Shown here one piece after another: positions 28,301 to 39,767 of a stretch of 64,000 nt of DNA (positions are counted from its first letter, which is position 1; every line of letters begins with the position of its first letter). Source of the DNA: Tetradesmus obliquus (taxonomy: Eukaryota > Chlorophyta > Chlorophyceae > Sphaeropleales > Scenedesmaceae). The notes under the pieces were generated by a model. The model did not search any database, was not told where the DNA came from, and was given only the letters and a program-made list of their open reading frames with translations. Where the stretch lies: assembly GCA_030272155.1 (NCBI GenBank), contig CP126204.1, positions 1,851,501 through 1,915,500 of the forward strand, written 5' to 3'. The position numbers were made by a program, and so were the translations under genes.

Positions 28301-30980
28301 TTGCCGCCGTGCCGCCGCAGGGCTGTGCTGTGGGGCCGCAGCGTGTTCAACAGCATCCGCAAGTTCCTGCAGTTCCAGCTCACCGTGAACTTTGTGGCAC
28401 TGGTGGTGGCGTTTGTTGGCGCCATCATCGGCGGCCGCATCCCGCTCAACGTGCTGCAGCTGCTGTGGGTGAACCTTATCATGGACACCATGGGTGCGCT
28501 GGCGCTGGCCACTGAGGACCCCAACCCGGCGCTGCTTGATGACAAGGTGCGTGCGTGGGCCTGCTGCATGATTGACAGTCAAGGCGTTTGTTGCATGCAT
28601 ACTTCCTGCGCTCTGCGCTGCGAAAGATATGCTTCGCTGATCTTTCAAGATGAATGCTGAGGGTCCGCTGTTCACAAGGGATGCCTCCATCAATGCTTCC
28701 TGGTCACTTACTTCCCTGCGCCCACCCCCTGCACTGTGTGCTTGTGCATCCCTGCAGCCGCACGGGCGCGACGAGCACCTCATCACGCCCAAGATGTGGA
28801 AGCACATCCTCATCCAGGGCCTGTACCAGATGTTCTGGCTCTTCTTCTTCATGTACGGCGCGCCCGTGCTGTTTGAGCGCTACCGCATCACCGACCACTG
28901 CAGCTTTGCCACCCAGGGGCCGCACGAGGCGCACCCCGACCCCATGTTCTGCACCAACGAGCTGGTCAGCAAGCTGGGCTTCCAGGTGGGTGCCCACGCG
29001 CGTGCGGGTATGCAAAGGTGACACTGTTAGCGTGAAGAAACCAAGAGTTTGTGTGGTTTGTGGACTTTCTGATGCATTTGCATTGCAGTTTGGACGCTGT
29101 GCTGTGCTAGGACTGGCAGGGGCTGTGTGCACAACATGCACACATCATGGTCAAGCCTACTGCTGTCCGCCTGCTCTCTCTATCGCAGTGCTGCCTGCTG
29201 CTGCCACACTGTGCCACATGTATGCACTGCAGGCCAGCCACGCCTCAGTGCACAGCAGTGCCATGGCCTCCTGCTGCTGCCTTCCTCGCACCTGCTGCTG
29301 CTGGCTCACTGACTTCTCTGCACTGCTGCTGCTGCTGCTTGTGTTGTGTGGTCACACCCTGCGACACATGTGCATTGCAGGCCAGCCACGCCTCAGTGCA
29401 CTGCAGTGCAATGACGTCCTGCGGCTGGTCCCAGAAGTGCGGCGACGCCAAGCGCGACACGCCGGCCTGCAAGTTCCAGGGCTTCATCACACCCGGCCCT
29501 GTGCCAGGCGATGCTGCATCTGCCTACTCTGCTGCCTTTGGCGCTGCCGGGGATTGCAGCAGCCTCGGCTTTAACGGCGGCTGCCCCAGCATCGATGACT
29601 ACTACAAGGCCGTGAGCCACTTTGACAAGGCGTACCTGCACGAGGGCGAGGAAGACTGGCAGAAGGCGGACAGCGTGCTGTTCAACGCGTTCATCTGGCT
29701 GCAGGTGCGCTGGTGTTGCTGTTCAGGGCGGCGCGGCAGCTTGCAGGACGCATGCTGTGCGTGTCGCATGCAGATGGTCTGCTGCTATTTCGCTTGCGCT
29801 GTCGTTTGACGTGCTGTACGTGCCGGAGTTATGTGGCTGGGGCTCAGCCACCCGCGTGATCTGCTTCTGCTGCTGCAGTTGCTGAACGAGGTCAACGCGC
29901 GGCGCATCAACGACGAGCTCAACGTGTTTGAGGGCATCCACAAGAGCCCCATCTTCATCGGCGTGCTGCTGGTCACCGCAGGCCTGCAGGTGCGCCTGGC
30001 TGCAGCGGCAGCTGCTTGCGCAGGCACGGGATGGCTGTTGATATTGACATCGCTCGCATTTGGATTCGCAGCTGCATGTCGCCTGCTGTGCTGGTGACTC
30101 CTGCTTGGTTGTCAGTCTCACTTGTAGCAATATTGCTAACCATTTCTGCTGCTGCTGCTGCTGCTGCTGCGGCTGCTGCTGTAAACAGGTCATCATCATG
30201 CAGACGCCTGTGGGCAGGTTCTTCAAGGTCATCCCCATCGATGGCGTGGAGTGGGGCGTCAGCATCGCCATCGGGCTCAGCGCAGTGCCTGTCAGCGTGC
30301 TCACGCGCCTGCTGTCAAGGTGGGTTCCGCAGCCGTGCGGGACACGGCCGCGCCGCAAGCGAGCGGTGGCTGCTGAGTTGGCATTGGCCAATTCAAATGG
30401 CAACGCGGCTGGGAAGGACGCGGTGGAACTGGCGAAGAACGCGCCAGCTGGCGCTGAGTGAGGTGGCGTGTTCAGAGCGGTGTTGAGTTGTGGCTGAAGG
30501 ACCCAGTGGAGTTGGTTGAAGACTGGATTGGCGGCAGTTGTAGAGTGGGTGTTGGCGTGGGGATGGGTTGCCAGTTGGCGCTGTGTGGAGTGTGGCTTGG
30601 GCATCACAGGCAGGCATCAAGGCCAGAGGCATCAGTTGTGGTGTCGGGTACCAGTCTGCCTACGCCAGCTAAGCAGATGCTTCAGGTACGTGGGGAGCTG
30701 GCAGCACAGCAGCGAGTGCATGCACATGTGCCTAGGCGCTCCAGCTCAGTTCCAACATGCAGCTGCACGCATCATCGCGCCACACTGCAGGTTCCTGCCC
30801 AGCCTCAGGATCCCCAGGCGCCGGCACGGCAGGCGCACCAACTCCAGCATCGTGCGTGTGCACAATGAGGCGCTTGCGCTGCACCACCAGCGCAGCAGCA
30901 TGGACAGGCGCAGCATGGACAGGGCGGGGGGCCATGCGCATGGAGCTGGCGAGGTAGCACTGCCCAGCGTCAAGGGCTGA
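22361..30980 (+). CDS. P-type Ca2+-ATPase, plasma-membrane (type IIB, PMCA/ACA) family
   Basis: Pumps Ca2+ out of the cytosol using ATP. Exons: 22361-22489, 22590-22826, 23063-23165, 23529-23626, 24006-24129, 24473-24582, 24974-25122, 25249-25408, 25610-25765, 26008-26169, 26441-26653, 26811-26974, 27251-27449, 27717-27864, 28043-28109, 28321-28546, 28758-28985, 29381-29704, 29879-29989, 30189-30319 and 30791-30980. All phases agree, giving about 1142 residues. Motifs: DEASLTGES (actuator), [19 protein letters not shown] (about residue 348, typical of type IIB), the phosphorylation site [10 protein letters not shown] (Asp about 393), [19 protein letters not shown] and [17 protein letters not shown] (about 695). 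Exons 17-18 encode an unusual Cys-containing loop of about 130 residues between late membrane segments. If the last intron is retained, exon 20 instead reads to a stop at 30461, giving another basic tail. Either tail could bind calmodulin (inference). Confidence 0.92.
29225..29270 (+). repeat. Acceptor-side copy of Ca2+-ATPase exon 18
   Basis: The sequence gcactgcag|gccagccacgcctcagtgcac (start 29231) repeats gcattgcag|gccagccacgcctcagtgcac (start 29381) 150 bp later, in the intron just upstream. Similarity continues for about 38 nt into the exon and also includes the CTG-rich pre-acceptor segment. Confidence 0.85.
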
Positions 30981-33121
30981 GCGGCAGCAGCAGCAGCTGC
31001 AGCAGTAGCAGGGCTTGCAGGGGGCTCACTGGTGGTGGGTCCGGGTTTGGTGGTAGGGGAGGCTGGGTGGGCAGCGGGAGCCTGTTTTGGTTCTGCTCAA
31101 GTTGATTTACTGTAGGTTCTTGGAGTGACGCAGGATGCCGGACGGGGTGAGGTGTGCGCTTGTTGGTCGGTGGAGCTTGCAGCAGCTTGCGTGCGTGGCT
31201 GTGAGTGACCCATCCTCGCTGCATGGCGTGTATGTGTGCACGGTTGTGTGGTTGGGTCTGCGTGCGCGTGAGGCGCAGCAGCTGGTATCAGCCACGGAGT
31301 GACAGCCGGTGCTGCTGCAGCACGCATGCATGCAGCAATAGGCTGCATGCAGCGTGCTGGTTTCAGTTGCGCTCCTATATTGCAGCAGTAGGTGTGTATT
31401 GCTTCAGCAGTCGGCGTAGGATGTGTGCTGTGGTGTGGCGGAACCTGGCGGAGCAGTCAGAGGAACTTAACTATCCTTGGGAGTTGGCTTCATACTGGCG
31501 AGTGATTAATCTGATTAATCAGATCAATCATGTCCCTGGCCTGGATATATGTTACCTTTTGGCAGCTGGAGCTTGAACTTTTGATGTACTGCATACGTGT
31601 ATCTGCACTGCTAAGTTGGGGCTGAATGACTAGGGCTGGCATGGAGGAGCACTCCATCTGCTGTTTCTGCTGCTAACTCAAGAGCAGTTGTAGACCTGCA
31701 AAGGTTGGCAGCTCAAGTGTGGTTTATAGCGGAATGTGCATGGCGCATGGCCTCATGTTTGTGCAGGCTGCCGCCACTGCTGCTACAAACCGCTGCCGTG
31801 TTTGAACAAAGGCGCAGCAGTCGCACTGAGGCCACAGATCAGGGATCCAGCTCTTGGGAGCAAGCTCTGCTGCTGCATGTTGGTGTGGTGGTCTTGTTTG
31901 CTTGCAGCCTTAGTATGTGTTAAGGATTGCGGCTTCTGAATGCATGCCACGCCTCATCCCCAGCATGGCAGCAAGCAAATCGCGTCTAATGCAACAGGCC
32001 AGCTGGCGCCATGGGTGGCCTGAAGACCTGGCCAGACTGTGCAAGGCTGCTGATTAAGCAGCTGTTGCAACAGCTGCCTGTTCAGCTGGGTCGCAATTAG
32101 TGATGCAGTATTGGGGTGGGTAGCCCAGGCACATGTGCTGCTAGGCAGGCACTGTGTGCGCTGACCTGTGTGGAAGAATCTGCCTACTTTCGTGGAGCAG
32201 TGTGGCGGTCAAGGGTGCTGCACTTGGGTGACACAGAACTCGATCTTGATGCTGCACAGCTGCCAGTAGGCGTGCGCGTCTGCTGATGGTTTGCTGCAGT
32301 GTCTGGCGGCTTGCCTCGGGTACTTGCAAGGCGGCCGCCGGGTAGACAAACTACTTATGTGTTGCATGCAGAAGTGACACAACATGTAGCTAGTGCTGTG
32401 TGTGCGGTGGTGCGCGCTTGCTTGATATGCCATTACTTCACCATGAGCACTGCATGCCTGTCTTGGCAGGGCCTCTCTGCAGAGAGGCTGGGAGCTAGCT
32501 TGGCAAGTGGTGGCAGCTGCCCCCACTGGCGGTGGCATTGCCGTCTGTTACAGAGTTGTCAGCCTGCCAGCAGGAACTCGTGCTGTCCCAGCCCTGTTCA
32601 CGCTCTGCATGCGGAGTGTTGAGTGTGCAGATGCTGTTGCTGGCAACTTGCAGTTGAACTTGTGTAATATGCTTATGTGGCGGCATGGTAGCCCCTATGT
32701 TGTGCTGGCTATGGCACATTGTCGCCGTTTGCAAAACGCTCACATACATAACGAAGTCACTCAATGCGATGCAGACTGGCTGAGTGGGTGGCTGCTCTAG
32801 TTGTTGCCCTGCAGCTCATGTACTGTGCGTGCGACCAGGAACCAGGGTTTTCAGAACTTGCCAAGGACCAGCTTGATCAAGCATTCAGTCAGGGCATTTC
32901 ATCAACATTTATATCTAACTTACGCAATTGGCTGTGTACACGCCACGAAGTCAAGCATTTGGCTGTGTACACGCCACGAAGTCAAGCTGCCCCGTCACTG
33001 CTGTCGTGCCGCACTCAATCGCACTGCGCAGTAAACAGTGTTTTTAGTGAGACATACAAGATTAAGAGTAACCTCCGTCGCACATCATTAACTTAGTGGG
33101 GTCAAAGAAGCAGTAGTCGCG
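30981..33121. other. Intergenic region with one short direct repeat
   Basis: No gene recognised. The repeated unit ggctgtgtacacgccacgaa followed by gtcaag occurs at about 32930 and 32960 in direct tandem, about 150 bp before the LRR gene's ATG. Confidence 0.5.
32929..32986 (+). repeat. 30-bp direct tandem repeat upstream of the LRR gene
   Basis: Two consecutive copies containing tgtgtacacgccacgaagtc lie 136-193 nt upstream of the ATG at 33122, so they could lie in the promoter or 5' leader. Confidence 0.75.
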
Positions 33122-33299
33122 ATGGTGTGGGGCAAAGCAGCCGGTTCTGGCGTGGACGACCTGGTGAAAAGGCTGCAAGCAAACGATCCGCAGCTGAAGA
33201 GCCTCACAATTCTAAGGTTCCGCCGGCTTAACGACGAGGTGGGTTCCGGGGCTGCTGCACATGTCTCGACAGCCAGTGCCAGGTGCTGCTGCTGTACAG

Positions 33300-33394
<95 letters not shown>

Positions 33395-35635
33395 TCTCCA
33401 ACATACCGACTGCAGCACTTCTTGATCCATCTATGCTTAATTCTGCAGCTGGCAGAGCAGTAGAGCACAGTGGCGTTGCATACATGGCAGCATGTGCATG
33501 TTGCCAATGGCGACTTGCCATGTTCCTCTCCCCGTGGCACGCGTGTCCTAGCCCTCTGCTGTATCTTATGACGTGTTTTTGTTGTTGCTGGTAGGATGTT
33601 GCACAGCTCAGCACTGCCTTGCAGGAAAACACTGTCCTGCAAGAGCTCATCTGCTGCAGCCATGCCATCAGCAGCGAGGCAGCTGCCAAGCTGGGTGGCA
33701 TGCTGCAGCACAACACGCGGCTGCAGCACATCAGCATTGGCAACAGCAGCTTTGGAGATGAGGTGAGCTGGCCAAGCAGCAGCTGCAGCATGTTGATTTT
33801 GCATTGTCAAGGGAAATGTGTGTCCTCACCATGTGCATGATACAGTGAGTACTGGTGATATTGCAATGCTACCAGGCAGCTGCTATCTTCGGCCCTGCAC
33901 GCTGCGCATGTTGCCTTCCAACATGGCCAGCAGCGACCAAGAGGGGCTGCAAACAGCAGCAGCAGCATGTGGATGTTGTGCTGCCACGTGAAACACATGT
34001 CCTTGCCATGTGCATGATGCAGCGAGTACTGGTGACATTGAACTGCTACAAGTTAGCTGCAGCGCTCACCTGCCTCACTGTATGTATGCCAAGCACTGCA
34101 CGCTTCGACTGGTCCCTGCAAGATGTCTGGTACCAGCTGCTGCTGCTGCTGCTGATGTTGCTGTTGCTGCTGCTTGCAGGCCCTGTCTGCGCTGGTGTCT
34201 GCAGGCCTGCCTCAGAACAAGAGTGTGCTGGTGTGGGACCTTGAGCACAAGGTGTGCATGCAGCGTAGCTGTTGATGGTAGCTGGCCTTACACACTGACA
34301 CCCAATCCACCTCTTTGCCTAGCCTTCGAAAAGAAACGTTTACCTGAGTTTTCCCTTGCTGATGGAGGTGATTGCTGGTGCTATTGCTGTTGCTGATGTG
34401 GCTGCTGCCCAGGGCTTATCACAGGCAAGTGGCGCCAGCGTGGCACGCGTCTTACAGCAGCATCCAGTGCTGCAGCAGCTGCAGCTGTCACGCAACAGCC
34501 TCACCAATGCAGGTGAGCCAGCAGGGCAGGTGCTGGCAGCAGCAGCAGCATCACAATGCGCTGCGCTAATCCAGCCGCTGGATCAGCACAAAGGATATCC
34601 AGCAGGAGCCGATTTGTGTGCTCTTGCATGTGGTGTATAGGCAAATGTGATAGTGTTTGTTGCGCCATGTCAGCTGTGTTGCTGTATGGTGCTGTGCCAG
34701 CCAGGGCGAACGTGAGAGCTGGAATCGGGTATCTGTGCATTTGAGCTGTGTTTTCTTGCCAATGCTGGTGCTGATACTGATGCTGATGCTGCAGGGCTGC
34801 AGCAGTTGAGTGCTGTCCCCTGGAACTGCCTCACTCAGTTGGAGCTAGCAGGATGTGATCTGACCCACCAGGTACAGTGCACCCCACTGAGCAGCAGTAG
34901 CTAGCATTGTTTGTTTACGGTTCAGTTGCATCGTAACAACAACTCTACAGTCGTAGCAGAGCTGGCTGTCTATTGGTGTCACCTGCTTTGCAGTGCTTGG
35001 CGATGCACCTGGATTGCTGCTCAGACACTGTTGCTGTACACGTGTCAACAACACTGCTGTGCCTGACCCAGGTGCCTCCTGCACCCAAGTTCGCTCTGTC
35101 TCAGGCTGCTCCTGCTGCTGCCACTGCTGCTGCTGCTCCTTTCAGGGTGTGCTGTCACTAGCTGCTGCGCCCAGCATAGCGCAGCTGCAGCAGCTTGACT
35201 TGTCCCACAATGACCTTGGGCCGGCAGCAGCACCTGGCCTTGCAGAGCTGCTGGCAAAGGCAACAAGCTTGCAGCACCTCAAGCTGAAGAGCACACAGCT
35301 GCAAGATGACGGTGAGGGAGGTTATTTGTTGGGGACACGCACACTTTGGAACATACATAGTCACTGCACAAAGTGTAGTGCAGCGCAGCAGCTTAATGAG
35401 ATGAAAGATGCACCCGTGCTGTATCTCCGCGTTCCATTGTGTGTTCAGGTAATTTATGAGGTACTAGGCTCTTAGCCATGTCCTTGCTCCATGGTTGCTG
35501 TCAGTGCTGGCGCGCTGCTGTGGTGTGCAAGCGGTGGAATCAATGCAGCTGCCGCGCGTTCACAGCAGTGAAGGCATCTGCCGGCCTCACATGCCAACAA
35601 CCAAAATAGGGCATGCTGCTCCAACACCCCTCCCT

Positions 35636-35680
<45 letters not shown>

Positions 35681-36259
35681 CCATCGCCGCCGCAGGTGTA
35701 AGCGGCATAGCAGAGGGTCTGCTGAGTGCCTCAGCAGGCCTGGTATTACTAGACCTCAGCAGCAACCAGCTCAGCAGCTCACATATCACTTAACGATGCT
35801 TGGAAAAACCTGATGCCACTGGCTCTGCTGCTGCTGCTGCCGTGCCGCAGGTGTAACCGGCGTAGCAGAGGGTCTGCTGACTGCCGCAGCAGGCCTGCTA
35901 CTACTAGACCTCAGCAGCAACCAGCTCAGCGGCATACATATCACGATGCTTACTGTAACACTTACATGATGCCACTGCCTCTGCTGCTGCTGCTGCCGTG
36001 CCGCAGGTGTAATCGGCACAGCAGAGGGCCTGCTGAGTGCCTCAGCAGGCTTGAGGCTTCTAGACCTCAGCAGCAACCAGCTCAACAGCACAGGGCTAGC
36101 AGCACTAGCAGCTGCACTAGCACGGCACCCAGCAGGTGCTGCTGCAGTGCAGCATCTGGTGCTTGCAGAAAACCCTGGAGTAGATGATGAGGCAGTGTGC
36201 AGGCTTGCAGAGAGCCTGGCAGGGCATGCAGCAGCAGCAGCAGGTGCAGATGGAGATAC

Positions 36260-36297
<38 letters not shown>

Positions 36298-37472
36298 TGG
36301 TGCTGGATCTGGCGCATGCAGGTGTGGGTGCTGGGGGCATTGCGGCGCTGTCCAAGGTTGCTGCGCTGCAGCAGCTGAGCCTGTTTGGCTGCAAGCTTGG
36401 GGGCGAGCCAGGTGAGGCCATAAAGAAAAAAGATATCTAAACCTTAAACCTAATGAATAAAACCAGAAAGCTTGGAGGCGAGCCAGGTGAGGCAGTGCAA
36501 GGGGTCCCAGGTTGAGCTTGGCACCTTGCCAGGTGCAACAGTCATCTGACATAGGGTACAAGTGCATGTGCATGTGCATGCACAGCTGAGCCTGTTTAGC
36601 TGCAAGCTTGGGGAGCCAGGTGAGGCAAATTGAAGAGTCCCAGGTTGGGTTCGGCACTTTGCTAGGTGCTGCAGTCATCTGACATAGGGTTCCAAGCGCA
36701 TGTGCGTGTGCATGTGTATGTGCATGTGCAAGCTTGGGGGTGAGCCAGGGGAGGGCAGGCAGGCACAGCCTGGCTCCCTGCCAGGCACAGCACTTGTGTC
36801 AGAGACAGGATTCCTGTGCATGTGCATGTGCCTGTGCCTGTGCATGTAGACATAGAGGTAAAGTAAGCTTACAACGTACATGTAAGCATGTGGTCTGGTA
36901 CGGTCAGCCACACAATGTTGTCAGCAGATGTACCTGGACAGGAGCCAGCATGCGGAGGGCACACTCCACAAGTGCAAGGCGATCTGGTGATGTTTTGCTA
37001 TGAAACTTGCAGCAGTAGAACATCACAGCACGCAAGCGCTGTCTGCAGATGCATTTGTAGCTCATCTTGCACTGCTGTTGTTCAGAACAATGTCACTTGC
37101 GGCAGCTATCGATGCTGAACTGCTTGCGTCTGGCTGCTGCTGCTGCTGCCCTTGCTTCTTTGCACAGGCACCGCTGTCACCGCCCTCATTGACAGCATCA
37201 GCAGCGGCGGCTTCCAATCTCTGAAAGAGCTCAACCTAGCAGGCTGCAGCCTTTCCCTGCAGCAGCTGGCCACTTTGATGCGAGCAGTTGCGGCTGGCAG
37301 CAGCAACTGCTTGCCGCTGCTGCAGACGCTGGAGCTAGGGGCCAACCCTGGGGTTCAGGAGGAGGGTTTTGAGGAGCCTGTGGGCCAGCTGAGGGCAGGC
37401 AGGCCGGGCCTGGACGTGCATTGGAGGGTAGCAGATAGTGATGGTGCACCGCCCGGTGCTGGGCAGCAGTAA
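33122..37472 (+). CDS. Leucine-rich-repeat (ribonuclease-inhibitor-type) protein
   Basis: Eight exons: 33122-33238, 33595-33762, 34180-34251, 34413-34512, 34795-34871, 35146-35311, 36007-36411 and 37168-37472, with phases agreeing, giving 469 residues. The repeats have the LxxLxLSxNxL form: LQQLQLSRNSLTNAG, LTQLELAGCDL, LQQLDLSHNDLG, LRLLDLSSNQLNSTG, LQQLSLFGCKLGG and LKELNLAGCSLS. This is an RNI/NLRC3-like solenoid, presumably a protein-binding scaffold. No NACHT, kinase or membrane segment is visible and there is no signal peptide. A poly-Gln run of about 12 lies in exon 7 before VVLDLAHAG. The biological partner is unknown. The start MVWGKAAG is the first ATG in frame with exon 1. Exon 7 and the last exon are flanked by truncated copies. 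Confidence 0.82.
33299..33388 (+). repeat. Long (CTG)n tract in intron 1 of the LRR gene
   Basis: About 29 uninterrupted CTG triplets, the longest microsatellite in the window, in the sense orientation of an intron. It lies about 200 nt before the next acceptor. Confidence 0.95.
33826..34045 (+). repeat. Divergent tandem duplication inside LRR intron 2
   Basis: The block around ccatgtgcatgatacagtga (about 33830-33880) recurs as ccatgtgcatgatgcagcga (about 34007-34050), with matching flanks (tactggtgatattg and tactggtgacattg). The spacing is about 177 bp, and no exon is included. Confidence 0.7.
35695..36090 (+). repeat. Three-fold 156-bp repeat carrying the start of LRR exon 7
   Basis: Acceptor plus exon start occurs at 35695, 35851 and 36007, exactly 156 bp apart. 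The copies encode GVSGIAEGLLSASAG, GVTGVAEGLLTAAAG and GVIGTAEGLLSASAG, each followed by LLDLSSNQL. Only the third continues into the full exon. The first runs into TAA after about 88 nt and the second has no phase-compatible donor. Confidence 0.88.
36391..36760 (+). repeat. Donor-side copies of LRR exon 7
   Basis: The exon end gcaagcttgggggcgagcca followed by g|gtgagg (edge 36411) recurs in degraded form at about 36468-36492, 36601-36624 and 36729-36752. Each copy has the aagcttgg..gagccagg core, and the intervening sequence carries tgcatgtgcatgtgcatg runs. Confidence 0.8.
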
Positions 37473-37534
37473 TTCACTGGTGCAGGGAATGGCTGCAGCC
37501 TGCCAGCTGAGCTCTTTGGCTGCATGTGCATTGG

Positions 37535-37585
37535 ATGATGGAGGACAGTGATGGTGCGCCGCCAGATGCTGGGCAGCAGTGAAGG
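37535..37585 (+). repeat. Copy of the stop-codon end of the LRR gene
   Basis: Positions 37540-37583 (gacagtgatggtgcgccgcc followed by agatgctgggcagcagtga) copy the last 42 nt of the coding region at 37431-37472, including the stop codon, about 110 bp downstream. Confidence 0.8.
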
Positions 37586-39532
37586 CTGCTGTGGTGTGTG
37601 ACGCACTGGACTGGATTGTATGGTTAGGCATTGTGGTATGGTTAGGCACCCGCGCGCGGCATCGGCGGGTAGTGTTACGAGGCTGTGTTGGTGCTTGGCT
37701 GCAGGAGAGTGGTGGTAACACTTTGCTTGGCCCACCAAGCTGTTCAACACGCTTACAAACACACTGGACAAACACACCCTCCACTGCCTGGTACACAGCA
37801 TGCGAAGCCTTCTGAGTGCACAAGTGACATGTAGCTCCTTCGCGCAAGCCTTGGACTGGCTAAGCTTTTATGCCAGGAGCAGCGTAGTCAACCGCTGGCA
37901 CTGCTGTGTAGACCAAAAACACAGCGAGCTCTGGCACTGGCACTGGTCAGCCAATAACGTGCTGCAGCACACCGTGCAACCCGTGTCTCATATTGTGGCA
38001 GCTTACGAAGGCGTGTGCTACACACTCGGCTAACTGTGTACGGTGCACACCGCGTGACAGCTGTGTACAGCTGACTTTGAGGGCATGCTGTTGCGCAACA
38101 ACCTTACTGGCCCAGCAGGCCATACACAATGGGGCACTGCAGCTCAAGCACCCGCACTAGAGGAAGGCGCACATGCATTGTAGAACAAGAGGTGACACTT
38201 AGCTTCACCACAGTCGGCAACATATGCAAAACCCTGGACCAGCTTACGACATGTACATGTGATGCGCTGTCACATCACCTGGCAAGCATCTGAATACTAA
38301 TCAAATGTCAACACAGTGCATGACGCACTGCGCTGATAGGCTGGCAGTTGAATTGATCATGATCAGAGCAGCAGGAACAACCTGAGATCACACCAGCAGG
38401 CCTGCGGCAGTTGTGCACAACTTATGCTGATGATAAAAAGGTGAGTAACGCAGTGAGGGACATGTGCTTGCAATATATATAAGATATATCCCTGTCACAA
38501 TGCTTTCTGTTGAGGTCCCATTGGGACTCGGCATTGCCCTGAAGGCCTCTTACCCTGTGCAAAATACACAGCGTGTGTCAAAGGCATAGTGACATGACAC
38601 TTGCAGGCATGCACAACAGCCGAATGCTTACACAAACATCACTTGTAGGCATGAGGATATGAGGACATGAAGTGCCATAACAAAGTGTGCAGACCAAGCT
38701 GCTGTGCAGACCAGAGTAACAACATTAACACTGACGACATCATTAACACGACAACATTAAACGGCCAGTGCGGCATAAAATATGGGATGAGAACGCATGG
38801 ACAAACGTGCTGTGATACAAAGCATACGGCAGGAGCAGATGCTGCTGCAGTTGAATAGAAAAGGCCACAGGAGCAGTACAGCAGCACTCTGCTTTGAAGC
38901 TGAGCCCTGCTGACTGCTTTATTCGCACAGCGGATGAAATGCGGCATATACATGATGACACAATATGCGCAAGGGGTCATGTGTGGCATCGTCTTCAACA
39001 AGCGCCAGCACTCCCCTGCTGAATAATCAATATTGTACAACAGCCCATATGGCAATGGGCGTCATATTTTGATGCCATATGCATGCAACTGGCACGCCCA
39101 CACATTGTATACAGAGGCAGGTGCAGAATGGCCAAGGATGCATGGCCAAGCGGCAGCGAGCAGTGACAACATTGATGCTGACAGTGTGGTCCTGTGTGGC
39201 GGTGTCGCAACATCAACTTGCAAAACGGTAAGGTGTGTATGCAGGCTCATCAAACAGGCAAGCACTTAAGCAAGCGACTTGTCACTTGTCCCATAAATAA
39301 CATTTGAAACACACACTACGCTGAGTTCCACCAGCGTCTTCACTGGCTAGCAATGCTCAGCTTGCAGCAGCTGGCTTCACTGCCCAACACACGCTGTTGC
39401 TGACAGCAAGCTGTGCACACTCACAGCCTTGCATGCTAATAATCTGCCATATGCTGCCCTGGCCACCGACAAGTTCGTCGTACATACATATACACACATA
39501 TACACAGTTCTACACAGTGTGAGCCAGCCTTT
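37586..39532. other. Intergenic region without recognised genes
   Basis: Convergent space between the LRR gene (+) and the Gly-rich gene (-). It is relatively AT-rich, and I see no conserved frame. Confidence 0.45.
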
Positions 39533-39731
39533 TCAAGCGCGCAGCATGCGCCTCTTGCCTGCTGCCTGCATGCAGCTGGTGATGGCCATGTTGCCGCTCT
39601 CTTCGAGCACGCAGCCCGGGTTGGGAGTGGCCGTGCTGCCAGCAGTGGCGCGGCCACGGTCACCGATGCCTGTGCCAGCGACGCCACTGCCGGCACTGTT
39701 CCAGCCAGAGTTGCTGCAGCATGAAAGATTT

Positions 39732-39767
<36 letters not shown>

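Noticed and set aside
35695..36411. Two extra LRR exons spliced in tandem
   Set aside because: The first copy runs into a stop and the second offers only a phase-0 donor, which does not match the phase-1 acceptor of the full exon.
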